From contig NZ_BAUC01000034.1 in assembly GCF_000474215.1 (NCBI RefSeq), forward strand, positions 1-64,000: a stretch of 64,000 nucleotides of DNA, given 5' to 3'. The notes below the pieces were generated by a model. It had not been told where the DNA came from. It searched no databases and saw only the letters and a program-made list of their open reading frames with translations. Shown here piece after piece: positions 37,731 to 48,964 of the stretch. The translations under genes were made by a program, and so were the position numbers. Position 1 is the first letter of the stretch; every line of letters begins with the position of its first letter. Origin of the DNA: Edwardsiella hoshinae NBRC 105699 = ATCC 33379. Its GTDB lineage: Bacteria; Pseudomonadota; Gammaproteobacteria; Enterobacterales; Enterobacteriaceae.

Positions 37731-39512
37731 ATGAACCAGCAACATACCCTGCCTAAGATTGGTATTCGTCCGGCCATCGATGGCCGCCGCATGGGCGTCC
37801 GCGAATCCCTTGAGGCGCAGACCATGGCGATGGCACAGGCCACCGCCCGTCTACTCAGTGAGCAACTGCGCCATCCATGTGGTGCCGAGGTCGAATGCGT
37901 GATCGCCGATACCTGCATCGCCGGCATGGCTGAAGCCGCCGCCTGTGACGCGAAGTTCAGCCGCCATAACGTCGGTCTGACCATTACCGTCACCCCCTGC
38001 TGGTGCTATGGCAGCGAGACCATCGACATGGATCCGCTGCGGCCGAAGGCCATCTGGGGCTTCAACGGCACCGAACGCCCGGGTGCCGTCTATCTGGCCG
38101 CCGCCCTGGCCGCCCACAGCCAGAAAGGGATCCCCGCCTTCTCCATCTATGGTCATGACGTGCAAGATAGCGACGACGAAGGCATCCCGGCCGACGTGCA
38201 GGAGAAATTGTTGCGCTTCGCCCGCGCCGGCTTGGCTGTCGCCGGGATCAAGGGTAAGAGCTATCTGTCACTGGGCGGCGTGTCGATGGGCATCGCCGGC
38301 TCCATCGTCGATCACGACTTCTTTGAATCCTGGCTGGGCATGAAGGTACAGGCCGTCGATATGACCGAGCTGCGCCGCCGCATCGATAATCAAATCTACG
38401 ACCCGGAAGAGCTGGCGCTAGCGCTCGACTGGGCCGACCATCACTTCCGCTATGGCCCGGATCTCAACGCCGAACAGTATCGCCGCTCCCCCGAGGATAG
38501 CCGCCGTGTACTGCGTGAAAGCCTACTGATGGCCATCTGCATCCGTGACATGATGCAGGGCAACCCGAAGCTGGCCGAGCTGGGCTGGCAGGAGGAGGCG
38601 CTGGGCTATAACGCCGTGGCCGCCGGTTTCCAGGGCCAACGTCACTGGACCGATCAATACCCTAACGGCGACACCGCCGAGGCGTTGCTCAACAGCGCCT
38701 TCGACTGGAACGGCGTACGTCGTCCGCTGGTGGTGGCCACCGAAAACGACAGCCTCAACGGTGTAGCGATGTTGTTCGGTCACATGCTGACCGGCACCGC
38801 CCAGGTCTTCGCCGACGTCCGCACCTACTGGTCGCCGCAGGCAGTCGAGCGCGTCACCGGCCAACCGCTACAGGGTCTGGCCGAGCACGGCATCATCCAC
38901 CTGATCAACTCTGGCTCCGCCGCACTCGATGGCACTTGTCGCCAACAGGATGCCGCGGGACACCCCACCATCAAACCACATTGGCAGATCAGCCAGCAAG
39001 AAGCTGACGCCTGCCTGGCGGCCACCGAATGGTGTCCGGCGATCCATGAATACTTCCGCGGCGGCGGTTTCTCCTCGCGCTTCCTCACCCGCGGCGGTGT
39101 GCCGTTCACCATGAGCCGCGTCAACCTGATCAAAGGTGTCGGCCCAGTATTACAGATCGCCGAAGGCTGGAGTGTCGAGCTGCCGGCGGAGATGCATGAC
39201 ATCCTCGACAATCGCACCAACGCCACCTGGCCGACCACCTGGTTCGTGCCGCGCCTAACCGGTGAGGGACCATTCAAGGATGTCTACTCGGTGATGGCTA
39301 ACTGGGGCGCCAACCATGGGGTGTTGACCATCGGCCACGTCGGGGCCGATCTAATCACCCTGGCCTCGATGCTGCGCATCCCGGTATGCATGCACAACGT
39401 CGCCGACGACGCCATCTACCGTCCCTCAGCCTGGGCCGCCCACGGCATGGACAGCGAAGGCCAGGACTACCGCGCCTGCCAGAACTACGGCCCGCTGTAC
39501 AAGCGCGCCTAA
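37731..39512 (+). CDS. fucI: L-fucose isomerase FucI
   Basis: Manganese-dependent aldose-ketose isomerase of 593 residues, usually hexameric, converting L-fucose to L-fuculose. The frame is open 11 codons upstream, but the ATG at 37731 has GAGGT ahead and gives the family start [19 protein letters not shown]. Conserved segments include the catalytic Glu region ([15 protein letters not shown]) and [10 protein letters not shown]. Confidence 0.97.
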   Translation: MNQQHTLPKIGIRPAIDGRRMGVRESLEAQTMAMAQATARLLSEQLRHPCGAEVECVIADTCIAGMAEAAACDAKFSRHNVGLTITVTPCWCYGSETIDMDPLRPKAIWGFNGTERPGAVYLAAALAAHSQKGIPAFSIYGHDVQDSDDEGIPADVQEKLLRFARAGLAVAGIKGKSYLSLGGVSMGIAGSIVDHDFFESWLGMKVQAVDMTELRRRIDNQIYDPEELALALDWADHHFRYGPDLNAEQYRRSPEDSRRVLRESLLMAICIRDMMQGNPKLAELGWQEEALGYNAVAAGFQGQRHWTDQYPNGDTAEALLNSAFDWNGVRRPLVVATENDSLNGVAMLFGHMLTGTAQVFADVRTYWSPQAVERVTGQPLQGLAEHGIIHLINSGSAALDGTCRQQDAAGHPTIKPHWQISQQEADACLAATEWCPAIHEYFRGGGFSSRFLTRGGVPFTMSRVNLIKGVGPVLQIAEGWSVELPAEMHDILDNRTNATWPTTWFVPRLTGEGPFKDVYSVMANWGANHGVLTIGHVGADLITLASMLRIPVCMHNVADDAIYRPSAWAAHGMDSEGQDYRACQNYGPLYKRA

Positions 39513-39559
39513 TGCAACCGGGCGGCATCATGCCGCCCACCTTTTGCCAAGGAGGCGGT

Positions 39560-41023
39560 ATGACTCATGATGTTGTTTTGGTCCTGGACTGCGGTGCCAC
39601 CAATGTGCGCGCCATCGCCGTCGATCCCCAGGGCAAGGTGGTGGCCCAAGCCTCACAGGCTAACGCCAGCCAAGTCGGCGATGAGGACGCGCGTTGGCAT
39701 GTCTGGTCGCTGGAAGCCATTCTGCAACGCTTCGCCGATTGCTGCCGCCAGATCGCCCCCCAACTGGCTCAGACGCGCATCCAGGCGCTGACCGTCACCA
39801 CCTTCGGCGTCGACGGTGCCCTGGTCGATCGCCACGGCGCGCTGCTTTACCCGGTGATCAGTTGGAAATGCCCACGCACCGCCGAAGAGATGGCGGGCAT
39901 TGAGCGCTACATCTCGCCGGAAGAATTACAGACCCTCTCCGGCATCGGTCAATTCAGTTTTAATACGCTGTACAAACTACTGTGGTTCAAACACCATCAC
40001 CCGGCACTACTGGAAAAGGCGCACGCCTGGCTGTTTATCTCCTCGCTGATCAACCAGCGCCTGACCGGCGAATTCACCACTGACCGCACCATGGCAGGCA
40101 CCAGCCAGTTGCTGGATGTGCGCCAAGAGGTGTTTAGCGACACCATCCTGCGCCGTACCGGACTACGCACCGATCTGTTTCCACGCATGGTCGCCGCCGG
40201 CGAGCGTATAGGTCTCCTGCTGCCGAGCATGGCGCAACGGCTCGGCCTACCGGCGGGTATCCCGGTGATCGCCGCCGGGCACGACACCCAATTCGCCCTG
40301 TTCGGCTCCGGCGCGGGGCTGGAGCAACCGGTGCTCTCCTCCGGCACCTGGGAAATCTTGATGGTACGTACCCCTCAGGTCAATACCGCCCTGCTGCCGC
40401 GTCACGCCGGCTCCACTTGCGAACTGGACAGTTGCCCTGGCCTGTTCAACCCTGGTCTGCAATGGTTGGCCTCTGGAGTACTGGAGTGGATCCGCCAACT
40501 CTACTGGCATGAGGTGCCGCGCCAAGAGGCCTATGCCCAGATGATCGCCGAGGCGGCCGCCGTCGCCCCCGGTTGCGACGGAGTACGCATGAATAGCCAC
40601 CTGCTCCAAGCCGACGGCCAGGCCGGTTGGCGGGGGGTGAGTCTCCATAGCGGCCGCGGCCACTTCTACCGTGCCGCGCTAGAGAGCCTCGGTTGGCAAT
40701 TACGTCACAACCTACATACCCTACAAACACTGGGTGGCTTCCAAGCGCAAAGCCTGCTGTTGGTCGGCGGCGGCAGCCGCAACGCCCTGTGGAACCAGAT
40801 CAAGGCCGATATCCTCGATATGCCGGTCCGTGTGCTGGCCAACGCCGAAACCACTGTCCTCGGCGCCGCCCTATTCGCCTGGCGTGGTGCCGGTTACTAC
40901 GCCTCGGCGGAACAGGCACGCGCCGCCGTCACCTTGACCTATCACGATTACATTCCGGGCGAACAGCGCGCGTACTACCAATCGCAGATCGCCTCCTCGC
41001 CCACCAGGAGTCATCCATGCTGA
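39560..41023 (+). CDS. fucK: L-fuculokinase FucK
   Basis: FGGY-family sugar kinase of 487 residues phosphorylating L-fuculose at O1. The N-terminal phosphate loop is [14 protein letters not shown]; the middle has [15 protein letters not shown]; the C-terminal adenosine site is near [15 protein letters not shown]. The frame is open further upstream inside fucI, but the ATG at 39560 has GGAGG ahead and matches the family. It overlaps fucU by seven bases. Confidence 0.96.
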   Translation: MTHDVVLVLDCGATNVRAIAVDPQGKVVAQASQANASQVGDEDARWHVWSLEAILQRFADCCRQIAPQLAQTRIQALTVTTFGVDGALVDRHGALLYPVISWKCPRTAEEMAGIERYISPEELQTLSGIGQFSFNTLYKLLWFKHHHPALLEKAHAWLFISSLINQRLTGEFTTDRTMAGTSQLLDVRQEVFSDTILRRTGLRTDLFPRMVAAGERIGLLLPSMAQRLGLPAGIPVIAAGHDTQFALFGSGAGLEQPVLSSGTWEILMVRTPQVNTALLPRHAGSTCELDSCPGLFNPGLQWLASGVLEWIRQLYWHEVPRQEAYAQMIAEAAAVAPGCDGVRMNSHLLQADGQAGWRGVSLHSGRGHFYRAALESLGWQLRHNLHTLQTLGGFQAQSLLLVGGGSRNALWNQIKADILDMPVRVLANAETTVLGAALFAWRGAGYYASAEQARAAVTLTYHDYIPGEQRAYYQSQIASSPTRSHPC

Positions 41024-41439
41024 AAAACATCTCTCCGCTGATCTCGCCGTCACTGCTAAAAACCCTGGCCGAAATGGGCCACGGCGATGAGATCATCTTC
41101 GCCGACGCCCACTTCCCGGCCCACGCCATGGGGCCGCAGGTGATCCGTGCCGACGGCTTGAGCGTCAGCGATCTGTTGGCGGCGATCATTCCGCTGTTCG
41201 AACTGGACAGCTATGCGCCACCACTGGTGATGATGGCGGCGGTCGAGGGCGACACCCTCGATCCGCGCGTCGAGGCGCGCTATCTGGCGGCCCTGTTCGG
41301 TGATACGCCACCACAACCAGTGACACGCATCGATCGCTTCGCCTTCTATCAACGCGCGCAGCAAGCGTTTGCGATCGTTATCACAGGAGAGCGCGCCAAG
41401 TACGGCAATATCCTGTTAAAAAAGGGCGTGACCCCGTAA
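41017..41439 (+). CDS. fucU: L-fucose mutarotase FucU
   Basis: Decameric RbsD/FucU-family enzyme of 140 residues that interconverts alpha and beta fucose anomers. Recognisable by [15 protein letters not shown] and [21 protein letters not shown] lies six bases before the ATG, within fucK. Same length as E. coli FucU. Confidence 0.96.
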   Translation: MLKNISPLISPSLLKTLAEMGHGDEIIFADAHFPAHAMGPQVIRADGLSVSDLLAAIIPLFELDSYAPPLVMMAAVEGDTLDPRVEARYLAALFGDTPPQPVTRIDRFAFYQRAQQAFAIVITGERAKYGNILLKKGVTP

Positions 41440-41493
41440 TCTCTCCCCGTCGCCGCCCCGGAGCACCGGGGCGGCCTCATTCGGGAGTCGAAG

Positions 41494-42231
41494 ATGAAAT
41501 ACGATCGTCATCAAGCCATCATTCAACTGGTGGCCCAATACGGTACGCTGAGTACCGAGGCACTGGCCCAACAACTGGAGGTTAGCCGCGAAACCATTCG
41601 TCGCGACTTAAACACCCTCCAGCAACAAGGCAAGATCGTGCGCCGCCACGGACGCGCCACCAGCCTAGGAGGGGAAACCCAGGACAGCGGCGACCCGTTC
41701 AATGCTCGGCTAAAGAGTCACCTCTCCGGCAAGGCGGAGATCGCCCGCCAGGCGCTGGAGTGGATCGACGAAGGCATGACCCTGGCTCTCGACGCCAGCT
41801 CCACCTGCTACTATCTGGCCCGCCAATTGCCCGATATCGACATCACCGTATTCACCAATAGCCTGCGCATCTGCCAGGAGTTAGCCAAGCGCCAACATAT
41901 CCAGTTGATCAGTTCCGGCGGCCTGTTGCAACGCAAGTACGCCTGCTACGTCAACCCGGCGATCCTCTCCCAGCTCAAGTCATTGGAGATCGATCTGTTT
42001 ATCTTTTCCTGCGAAGGGATCGATGGACGCGGCGGACTGTGGGAATCCAACGCCTACAACGCCGACTTCAAGGCGTTGCTACTTAAACGCGCCGCCCAAT
42101 CGCTGCTGCTAATCGATAAGAGCAAGTTCAACCGCGCCGGCGAGATCCAGATAGGCACCTTGGATGAGGTCGCCCAGGTGATCTCCGACACCCAAGATGG
42201 TGAGCGGCCGGGCGACGATAGCCGTGCCTGA
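41494..42231 (+). CDS. fucR: DeoR-family fucose operon activator FucR
   Basis: Regulator of 245 residues that in E. coli activates the fuc operons with fuculose 1-phosphate as inducer. The N-terminal helix-turn-helix is in STEALAQQLEVSRETIRRDL, followed by the DeoR C-terminal sugar-phosphate domain (LDASSTCYYLARQLPD, LISSGG). It closes fucPIKUR; its operators are expected in the 35.3-36.3 kb region. Confidence 0.96.
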   Translation: MKYDRHQAIIQLVAQYGTLSTEALAQQLEVSRETIRRDLNTLQQQGKIVRRHGRATSLGGETQDSGDPFNARLKSHLSGKAEIARQALEWIDEGMTLALDASSTCYYLARQLPDIDITVFTNSLRICQELAKRQHIQLISSGGLLQRKYACYVNPAILSQLKSLEIDLFIFSCEGIDGRGGLWESNAYNADFKALLLKRAAQSLLLIDKSKFNRAGEIQIGTLDEVAQVISDTQDGERPGDDSRA

Positions 42232-42438
42232 ATCGGCCAGGCATGGGAAACAACGCCGCGTACCGCCCCCCAAGCCCAGTATAAAGCGCGAGCCACGGCA
42301 CATTCTCGCTTCAGAGTATGTAAATCCGCGCCCGCGCGCCGCCGCGCGCTTTAAATATAACCAGCTTTCACCTATGCTATCGGCAATCTGGGTAATACGG
42401 GCATGGCTTTTGCTTAGCCCGCAACGGAGAACCACACC

Positions 42439-43110
42439 ATGAAACGGACCAAACACATTAACCGCGGCGCCTTCCGCAAACACTGGCGCATGGCACCGCT
42501 GGCGCTGGCCGTCAGCGCGGTCTTCTTGTTGGCCGGTTGCGAGAAGAGCGATGAGACGGTGTCGCTGTATCAAAACGCCGACGACTGTAGCAAGGCTAAT
42601 CCGTCAATGAGCGCGCAGTGCAAGGAGTCCTACGACAACGCATTGAAGGAGGCGGCAAAGACCGCGCCGAAGTATGCTAGCCGTGAGGATTGCATCGCCG
42701 AATTCGGCGAGGGGCAATGCACCCAGGCACCGGCACAGGCCGGCATGGCACCAACCAGCAATGGCAACAATGCCGAAGCGGCACAGAGCAGTGGCAGCTT
42801 CTGGATGCCGCTGATGGCGGGCTATATGATGGGTCGTCTAATGGGCGGAGGCTTCAACCAACAACCACTGTTCACCCCGCGCAGCGCCGCCAGCCCAGCT
42901 AACGGCCAGTTCGTCGACGCCAGTGGCAAAAGCTATGGCCCGGCTACCGCCGGCGGACGCACCATGACGGTGCCGAAGACCGCCATGGCGCCGAAGCCGG
43001 CGACCACCACCACCATCACTCGTGGCGGCTTCGGTGAAACCGTCGCTAAGCAAAACAGCCTGCAACGCAGCAGTGCCAGCAGCACCGGCTCACGCAGCAT
43101 GGGCGGTTAA
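42439..43110 (+). CDS. ygiB: DUF1190 protein YgiB
   Basis: Envelope protein of 223 residues with an N-terminal hydrophobic signal ending in VFLLAGC, a lipobox-like site, followed by [14 protein letters not shown]. The rest is low-complexity and rich in Ser, Gly and Thr, with a central [13 protein letters not shown] motif and a tail ending SRSMGG, all close to E. coli YgiB. Function unknown; it forms a pair with ygiC three bases downstream. Confidence 0.93.
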   Translation: MKRTKHINRGAFRKHWRMAPLALAVSAVFLLAGCEKSDETVSLYQNADDCSKANPSMSAQCKESYDNALKEAAKTAPKYASREDCIAEFGEGQCTQAPAQAGMAPTSNGNNAEAAQSSGSFWMPLMAGYMMGRLMGGGFNQQPLFTPRSAASPANGQFVDASGKSYGPATAGGRTMTVPKTAMAPKPATTTTITRGGFGETVAKQNSLQRSSASSTGSRSMGG

Positions 43111-43113
43111 TCG

Positions 43114-44274
43114 ATGAAACGCATTGCCATCAGCGAGCGCCCAGACTGGCGCGCCAAAGCTAACGAATTCGGTTTTCAGTTCCACACCCTGTATGGCGAA
43201 CCCTACTGGTGCGAGGATGCCTACTACCAGTTCACCCTGGCACAGATCGAGACGCTGGAGGAGACCACCGCCGAACTGCACCAGATGTGCCTCCAGGTCG
43301 TGGAGCGCGTGGTCGACAGCGAAGCGTTACTGACCCGCTTCCAGATCCCCAAACACACCTGGGACTTCGTACGCGCCTCCTGGCGCTCGGGCCAGCCATC
43401 ACTCTATTCACGCCTCGACTTGGCCTATGACGGTCAAGGACCGGCCAAGCTGCTAGAGAATAACGCCGACACGCCGACTTCGCTGTATGAGTCCGCCTTC
43501 TTCCAGTGGATCTGGCTAGAAGATCAGATCCGCGCCGGCAAGCTACCCGCCAATGCCGACCAATTCAACAGCCTGCAAGAACAGCTGATCGCCCGCTTCG
43601 CCGAGCTGAAGGCCAACTACGGCTTCCAGTTGCTGCACATGGCTTGCTGCCAGGATAGCGAAGAGGATCGTGGCACGGTGCAATACCTGCAAGATTGCGC
43701 CGCGGAGGCCGGATTGGCCACCGAGTTCCTGTATATGGATGAGATCGGCCTCGGGGAGAAAGGGCAGTTTACCGACGGCCAGGATCACGTGATCAGTAAC
43801 TTGTTCAAGCTCTATCCCTGGGAATTCATGCTACGCGAGATGTTCTCGACCAAGCTGGAGGATGCTGGAGTGCGCTGGTTGGAGCCGGCATGGAAGAGCA
43901 TTCTCTCCAACAAGGCTCTGCTACCGATGTTGTGGGAAATGTTCCCCAACCACCCCAACCTGCTGCCGGCCTACTTCGCCGACGGCAGCCAGCCGCCGAT
44001 GGATCGCTATGTGGTGAAACCACTGTTCTCCCGCGAAGGCGCCAACATCCGCATCATCGAAAACGGCCAAGAGATCGAGCGTGTCGATGGCCCCTATGGC
44101 GAAGAGGGGATGATTGTGCAGCAGTATCACCCGCTGCCCAAGTTCGGGGACAGCTACACCCTGATCGGTAGCTGGCTGGTCAACGACAGCCCGGCGGGGA
44201 TCGGTCTGCGTGAAGATCATAGCCGCATCACGCAGGATCTGTCGCGTTACTACCCACATATCATCCTGGACTAA
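43114..44274 (+). CDS. ygiC: Glutathionylspermidine synthase-like ATP-grasp protein YgiC
   Basis: Protein of 386 residues resembling the synthetase half of glutathionylspermidine synthase, an ATP-grasp amide ligase. Conserved parts are [22 protein letters not shown] and [13 protein letters not shown]. Its real substrate is unknown. The ygiB-ygiC pair is probably co-transcribed. A hairpin without a T-tract follows at 44276-44299. Confidence 0.93.
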   Translation: MKRIAISERPDWRAKANEFGFQFHTLYGEPYWCEDAYYQFTLAQIETLEETTAELHQMCLQVVERVVDSEALLTRFQIPKHTWDFVRASWRSGQPSLYSRLDLAYDGQGPAKLLENNADTPTSLYESAFFQWIWLEDQIRAGKLPANADQFNSLQEQLIARFAELKANYGFQLLHMACCQDSEEDRGTVQYLQDCAAEAGLATEFLYMDEIGLGEKGQFTDGQDHVISNLFKLYPWEFMLREMFSTKLEDAGVRWLEPAWKSILSNKALLPMLWEMFPNHPNLLPAYFADGSQPPMDRYVVKPLFSREGANIRIIENGQEIERVDGPYGEEGMIVQQYHPLPKFGDSYTLIGSWLVNDSPAGIGLREDHSRITQDLSRYYPHIILD

Positions 44275-44331
44275 CAGGCGCTTCCCTACGGGAGCGCCTC
44301 GCCCACCTACCGCGATGAGATAGACGGTAAT

Positions 44332-44360
44332 AAAAAAGGCACCGCCGGCGGGCGGTGCCT
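44332..44360 (-). terminator. cadBA terminator
   Basis: AGGCACCGCC/GGCGGTGCCT at 44337-44360; the minus strand continues into six T residues, 27 bases after the cadA stop. Confidence 0.88.
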
Positions 44361-44386
44361 TCGCTTTCTCTGGTATTGGCCGACCT

Positions 44387-46537
44387 TTACGTCTTGTCGC
44401 CGTAATTCTTCAGTACCACCACTTCATATTCTCCCCGCCCGTTGCACTGTACGCCATGAATATCGGTCTCGAAGCCGGGATAGTGAGCGCCAATGTCACA
44501 CAACAGTTGCAGGAAATCCAACACCGGCTTACTGGCCTCGGTGATCATCTCACCCGGCATGATCAAGGGAACGCCCGGCGGATACGGCAGGATCATGTTG
44601 GCGCTGACCCGACCGATCATCTGCTGTAACGGACAGCTTTCGATGTTGCCGCGCACTTCCTCCTGGAAAGCGTCATGCGGCGTCAATACCAAGGTCGGCA
44701 GCACGTCGAAAGCGCTGTACATCAGATCCGGCAAATGGGAGTCACTGGTCAGGGTATGGATCCCTTGCGCCAACTCCTGAATGCGTATGTTCTCATAGAA
44801 CTCCGGCGCCTCCTGGTACAACGACGGCAACACATTCTTCACCCGCAGGTTAAGATCGTAGACGCGTTTGAAGTCAGTCAAGGCACGCAGCAGGCTAAGG
44901 GCCTTGGTCTTATCAATGCCAATGCTAAACAAGAACAACAGGTTATACGGCCCAGTTTTCTCGACGATGATGCCATGTTCGTCTAAGTACTTAGCGACGA
45001 TCGATGCCGGGATCCCCCAGCTATCCATGGTGCCATCCGCTTTCATCCCAGGGGTCAGCAAGGTCACCTTGATCGGGTCCAAGAACATGTGGTCATCATC
45101 GATATTCTTGAAACCGTGCCAGTCGTTGCGCGCGTTCAGCGGCCAGCAGGCGACCTCATCGATGTTATCCGGTTGCCACACGTCGAAGAACCATCCTTCG
45201 GACTCGGTTCTTAGTCGCTTAATTTCTTTACGGAAACGAATAGCGCGCTCGATGGAATTGGCGATCAGGCGCTTACCGGTGTTACCCTTCATCATCGCCG
45301 CCGACATCTCGGCCGAGGCCACGATGCCATAGTGCGGCGAGGTGGAGGTGTGCATCATGTAAGCTTCGTTAAACGTCTCCTCATTGATGATCCCCTTCAC
45401 ATGGATCATCGAGGCCTGGGAGAAAGCCGCCAGCAACTTGTGGGTGGACTGGGTTTCATAGATCACCTTGCCCGGCACCCGCTCACCACTCATCCCAGCC
45501 TTACCCTGATAGATGGGATGGAAGTTGGTGTAGGGAACCCAGGCGGAGTCGAAGTGGATCGACTTCACATCCAGTGTCTGCTTGATATAGTCGGTGTTAT
45601 AGAACAGGCCGTCATAGGTGGAGTTAGTGACCACCGCATGCACCGGCCAACTGGCATTAGGCGTATTACGTACCTTCTCTTCGATGGCCTCACGGCTAAA
45701 TTCCTGGCGCGGAATCCCCCCCAGAATACCGTAGGCGTTACGCGTCGGGCGCAGGTACAGCGGTACCACGTTACTCATCATCATCAGATGGGTCAGCGAT
45801 TTATGGCAGTTACGATCGATAAGGATCGAGGCGCCGGCCGGTGAAGAGTACATCCCGACGATCTTGTTGGCCGTCGAGGTGCCGTTGGTGACGATATAGC
45901 TACGATCGGCATTAAAGGTGCGGGCGATATACTCCTCTGCCTCGCGATGCGGGCCGCTGTGATCCAACAGCGAGCCTAACTCGGCCACCGAGATGGAGAT
46001 ATCGGAGCGTAAGGTATTCTCACCGTAGAAATCGTAGAACAGGGTGCCCACTGGGCTTTTCTCGAACGCGGTACCGCCCATGTGCCCCGGCGTACAGAAG
46101 GTGTACTTCTCCTCATGGACATACTTAAACAACGCCTTGGTCAACGGCGGCATGATGGCATCGATGTACTGATCGGTACTTTGGCGGATCTTGAGCGCAA
46201 TGTCTTGCGCGCTGCCCAAGGTGTACTCGAAGAAACGCACATTGAGACGCAAGTCACTCATGCTCACGTCCAACGTCGAGTAGGTATTGGCGAAGGCGTA
46301 GATCGGTAGCATCTTGTTCAGTGCACTGATCTCCTCGCACAACGCCAAGTTGTATTTATCCCAGTCGAAGATCACCCCGCATAGGCGGGCGTTATTTTCG
46401 ATCAGTTTGAGTAAATCATTACGATCATGCGGGTAGGCGATGCGAAAACCGGCCTTCTCCAACTCCAATTGCAACTCACGCAGCGGCTCTTCCTTAAAAT
46501 ACACGCTCATGTCATTCATTATGGCGATGATATTCAT
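44387..46537 (-). CDS. cadA: Inducible lysine decarboxylase CadA
   Basis: PLP-dependent decarboxylase of 716 residues, decameric in E. coli, converting lysine to cadaverine and consuming a cytosolic proton. It has an N-terminal wing domain, the conserved CTPGHMGGTAF, the PLP lysine in STHKLLAAFSQ (about residue 367), and a C-terminal domain with ILPYPPGVPLIMPGEMI. Sequence is nearest to E. coli CadA rather than arginine or ornithine decarboxylases. The ATG at 46537 has GGAGAG ahead. Second gene of cadBA. Confidence 0.97.
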   Translation of the reverse strand: MNIIAIMNDMSVYFKEEPLRELQLELEKAGFRIAYPHDRNDLLKLIENNARLCGVIFDWDKYNLALCEEISALNKMLPIYAFANTYSTLDVSMSDLRLNVRFFEYTLGSAQDIALKIRQSTDQYIDAIMPPLTKALFKYVHEEKYTFCTPGHMGGTAFEKSPVGTLFYDFYGENTLRSDISISVAELGSLLDHSGPHREAEEYIARTFNADRSYIVTNGTSTANKIVGMYSSPAGASILIDRNCHKSLTHLMMMSNVVPLYLRPTRNAYGILGGIPRQEFSREAIEEKVRNTPNASWPVHAVVTNSTYDGLFYNTDYIKQTLDVKSIHFDSAWVPYTNFHPIYQGKAGMSGERVPGKVIYETQSTHKLLAAFSQASMIHVKGIINEETFNEAYMMHTSTSPHYGIVASAEMSAAMMKGNTGKRLIANSIERAIRFRKEIKRLRTESEGWFFDVWQPDNIDEVACWPLNARNDWHGFKNIDDDHMFLDPIKVTLLTPGMKADGTMDSWGIPASIVAKYLDEHGIIVEKTGPYNLLFLFSIGIDKTKALSLLRALTDFKRVYDLNLRVKNVLPSLYQEAPEFYENIRIQELAQGIHTLTSDSHLPDLMYSAFDVLPTLVLTPHDAFQEEVRGNIESCPLQQMIGRVSANMILPYPPGVPLIMPGEMITEASKPVLDFLQLLCDIGAHYPGFETDIHGVQCNGRGEYEVVVLKNYGDKT

Positions 46538-46610
46538 GTGAACTCTCCTGGCCAATTGACTGGCAATACCGGCGACCTCCTCGCCGCCGGTCGGTTAACA
46601 ACGGTCACGT

Positions 46611-47930
46611 CTAGCTACGCGGGGCGATATCCTTCTCCTGCGCGGAGCCCAGCTTGCGTGAGTAGAACATCAGGATGATCAGGCTGACGATAAAGGTACC
46701 GGACAGCTCGATCGAGTTGGCCCCCATCAGGGCGATAAAACAGAACACACAACCAAGAATCGAGGCCAACAGGCTGAGAACGTTCTTGATATTGGCACCA
46801 TCGAAACGGATCAAGTCGATACAGGAGTAGAAGTAGGGCAACATGGTCAACAGCACCGCGATACCGGTCAACTCACCGAACAGATCGGAGGCCTTACCGC
46901 CGCTGGCGTTCATCACGGTGATCAGCACCATCAGGATGGTCATCTTGATCGCGGCCAGGAACAGCCCCTTCTTCGGCAAGCCATTCTTATCCAACTCGCC
47001 ATAGATCTTAGGGAAGTTGCCATCATGGGCCGCACGCGCGCCCGCTTGGCCGACCAGCATCATCCAAGAACCGAGCGACGTCAGGCAGGCGAAAGCGGTA
47101 AAGGCAGAGACCAACGGACCGGCCCAACTGCCTACCATGGTGGAGGCGCTAATGGCAAAGGGAGCGCCAGAGGCTGCCATCTCATGTGCCGGATACATCC
47201 CGGCGATCGCCTGGGTAGCCGCAATGTAGACCACCCCGGCCAGGAAAGTCCCCATCATGGTCGCCAGCGGAACGTTACGCTGCGGGTCCTTGACCATCCC
47301 GGTACTGACGGACGCAGATTCTACCCCGATAAACGCCCACAGGCACAACAGGATACTCTTGATGACCGCATGGTAGTCGGTGCCGCCGGAGGTGTTCCAG
47401 TTTGCCATGTAGGTGCTCGGCTCGAACCAGAACCAGCCGGCGATCCCGGTAGCGATAACCGGGATCAGCACCAACACCAGGCCGAGAGTGGTCAAGCGAC
47501 TCACCCAAGCACCGCCCAGCATATTGACGAAAGTGAAAATCCAGACGATGGCGATACAGGCGATCCCCGCCGGGATCGGCTGGTTCAGTACGGGAAAGAA
47601 GGTCGAAAGATAGGAGACGGCGGTAATGCCGATCGCCAAGTTACCGATCCAGTTGGCGTGGTAATACAACACCCCGGTCTGAAAACCGAATGCCGCGCCG
47701 ACCTCACCAGCGTAGGCCACCGGCCCCCCCTCCTGCGGGTTCTTGGTCGCCAAACGGGCATAGACATAAGCCAGCGAGATAGCGCCAACCAGCGCGATCA
47801 ACCAGCCCCATACTGCGATTGACCCGAGACTTGCCAGGTTCGCGGGCAACAACGCGATGCCGCTGCCCATCATGTTGCCGGCAACCACCCCGGTACAGGC
47901 GATAAGCCCAATTTTTTTTGCAGAAGCCAT
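46611..47930 (-). CDS. cadB: Lysine/cadaverine antiporter CadB
   Basis: APC-family exchanger of 439 residues and 12 helices that imports lysine and exports cadaverine, pairing with CadA in acid defence. The N-terminus shows KIGLIACTGVVAGNMMGSGI and the conserved LYYHANWIGNLAIGITA. The ATG at 47930 matches the E. coli start (M-SAKKIGL) and was chosen over a longer frame. The regulator cadC, adjacent in E. coli, is not present here. Confidence 0.97.
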   Translation of the reverse strand: MASAKKIGLIACTGVVAGNMMGSGIALLPANLASLGSIAVWGWLIALVGAISLAYVYARLATKNPQEGGPVAYAGEVGAAFGFQTGVLYYHANWIGNLAIGITAVSYLSTFFPVLNQPIPAGIACIAIVWIFTFVNMLGGAWVSRLTTLGLVLVLIPVIATGIAGWFWFEPSTYMANWNTSGGTDYHAVIKSILLCLWAFIGVESASVSTGMVKDPQRNVPLATMMGTFLAGVVYIAATQAIAGMYPAHEMAASGAPFAISASTMVGSWAGPLVSAFTAFACLTSLGSWMMLVGQAGARAAHDGNFPKIYGELDKNGLPKKGLFLAAIKMTILMVLITVMNASGGKASDLFGELTGIAVLLTMLPYFYSCIDLIRFDGANIKNVLSLLASILGCVFCFIALMGANSIELSGTFIVSLIILMFYSRKLGSAQEKDIAPRS

Positions 47931-48329
47931 AGTCTGCGCTCCCCTGTGATGATGATTGGCCATACATGACATTGGCCCACTGGAGCGCGCGTCAGCAAAC
48001 CGCCAGGCTCCGCTGATAATTATAGAAAAGGAAGTAATATTTTCCCGTTAGAAACAATAAATTTACTCGCCTTTTTTTATTTAAAATTCATATTGTTACA
48101 TTTGAAAATACCCTTGGATATTTTATGGAAATAAATATACTTTATAATCATTGAGATAATATTTACCCACTCACTCTGCTCTCTCGCGATATTGCTAAAA
48201 GATTAATATTCGTGAGGGGGAGTAAGCTCGACGCAGACGAATACTTTAATTTAATTAATCTATCCGTCGCCAATAAGAGACCACGCGCCAGGCTTGAACA
48301 TCCCCGTTGCTGCCGTTATGCTGGCCGCC
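47931..48329. promoter_or_regulatory. AT-rich cadBA / sprT control region
   Basis: 399 bases without a gene. The part at about 48020-48160 is strikingly AT-rich with A/T runs, as expected for a CadC and H-NS controlled cad promoter. No defined operator could be assigned by eye. Confidence 0.5.
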
Positions 48330-48845
48330 ATGAACAACGCGCGTATTCCCATCGCCCTACAGCAATCGGTCATGCACACTCTGCGCAGCAAATTGGCTCT
48401 CGCCGAACAACGGCTAGACGCCGCATGGCCTTTACCCAGCGTCAACTACCGTCAACGTGGTACCAGCGCCGGCAGCGCCTGGCCCCAACAATGGGAAATC
48501 CGCCTCAACCCGGTGTTGCTGCTGGAAAATGGCCATAGCTTCATCGCCGAGGTGATCCCGCACGAACTCGCCCATCTGCTGGTGTATCGCCAATTTGGCC
48601 GCGTAGCGCCGCATGGCAAGGCATGGCGCTGGATGATGGCCGAGATCCTCGATGCCGAGCCGCGCCGCACCCATCGCTTCACCGTCGACTCGGTGCGTGG
48701 GCCGACGTTCCCTTACCGTTGTCGCTGCCAATTACATCAACTGACGCTGCGCCGCCATAACCGCGTCCAGCGCGGCGAATCCCGTTACCAGTGCCGCCAA
48801 TGTGGTGAGACCCTGCGCTGGAGCCCGACTCCCGTTTCACGCTGA
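48330..48845 (+). CDS. sprT: SprT-family zinc protein
   Basis: Predicted zinc metalloprotease-like protein of 171 residues. It has the HExxH motif (PHELAHLLV) and a C-terminal zinc ribbon with CRC...CRQCGE. The start is unsure: the frame is open from 48294 (TTG) and has an ATG at 48321, but MNNARIP at 48330 matches E. coli best. No strong ribosome site is seen. It precedes endA as in E. coli. Confidence 0.85.
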   Translation: MNNARIPIALQQSVMHTLRSKLALAEQRLDAAWPLPSVNYRQRGTSAGSAWPQQWEIRLNPVLLLENGHSFIAEVIPHELAHLLVYRQFGRVAPHGKAWRWMMAEILDAEPRRTHRFTVDSVRGPTFPYRCRCQLHQLTLRRHNRVQRGESRYQCRQCGETLRWSPTPVSR

Positions 48846-48964
48846 ATCACGCCAAAAACTTTCCCGTACTTTTCCAAAATCGAGGGCAGTAGGCGCAAAG
48901 GGTTGCCCGAGCGTCTTGTATTGTCTACCCTGCTGACTTTCTCACTGTGACAAGATTTTAGAAG

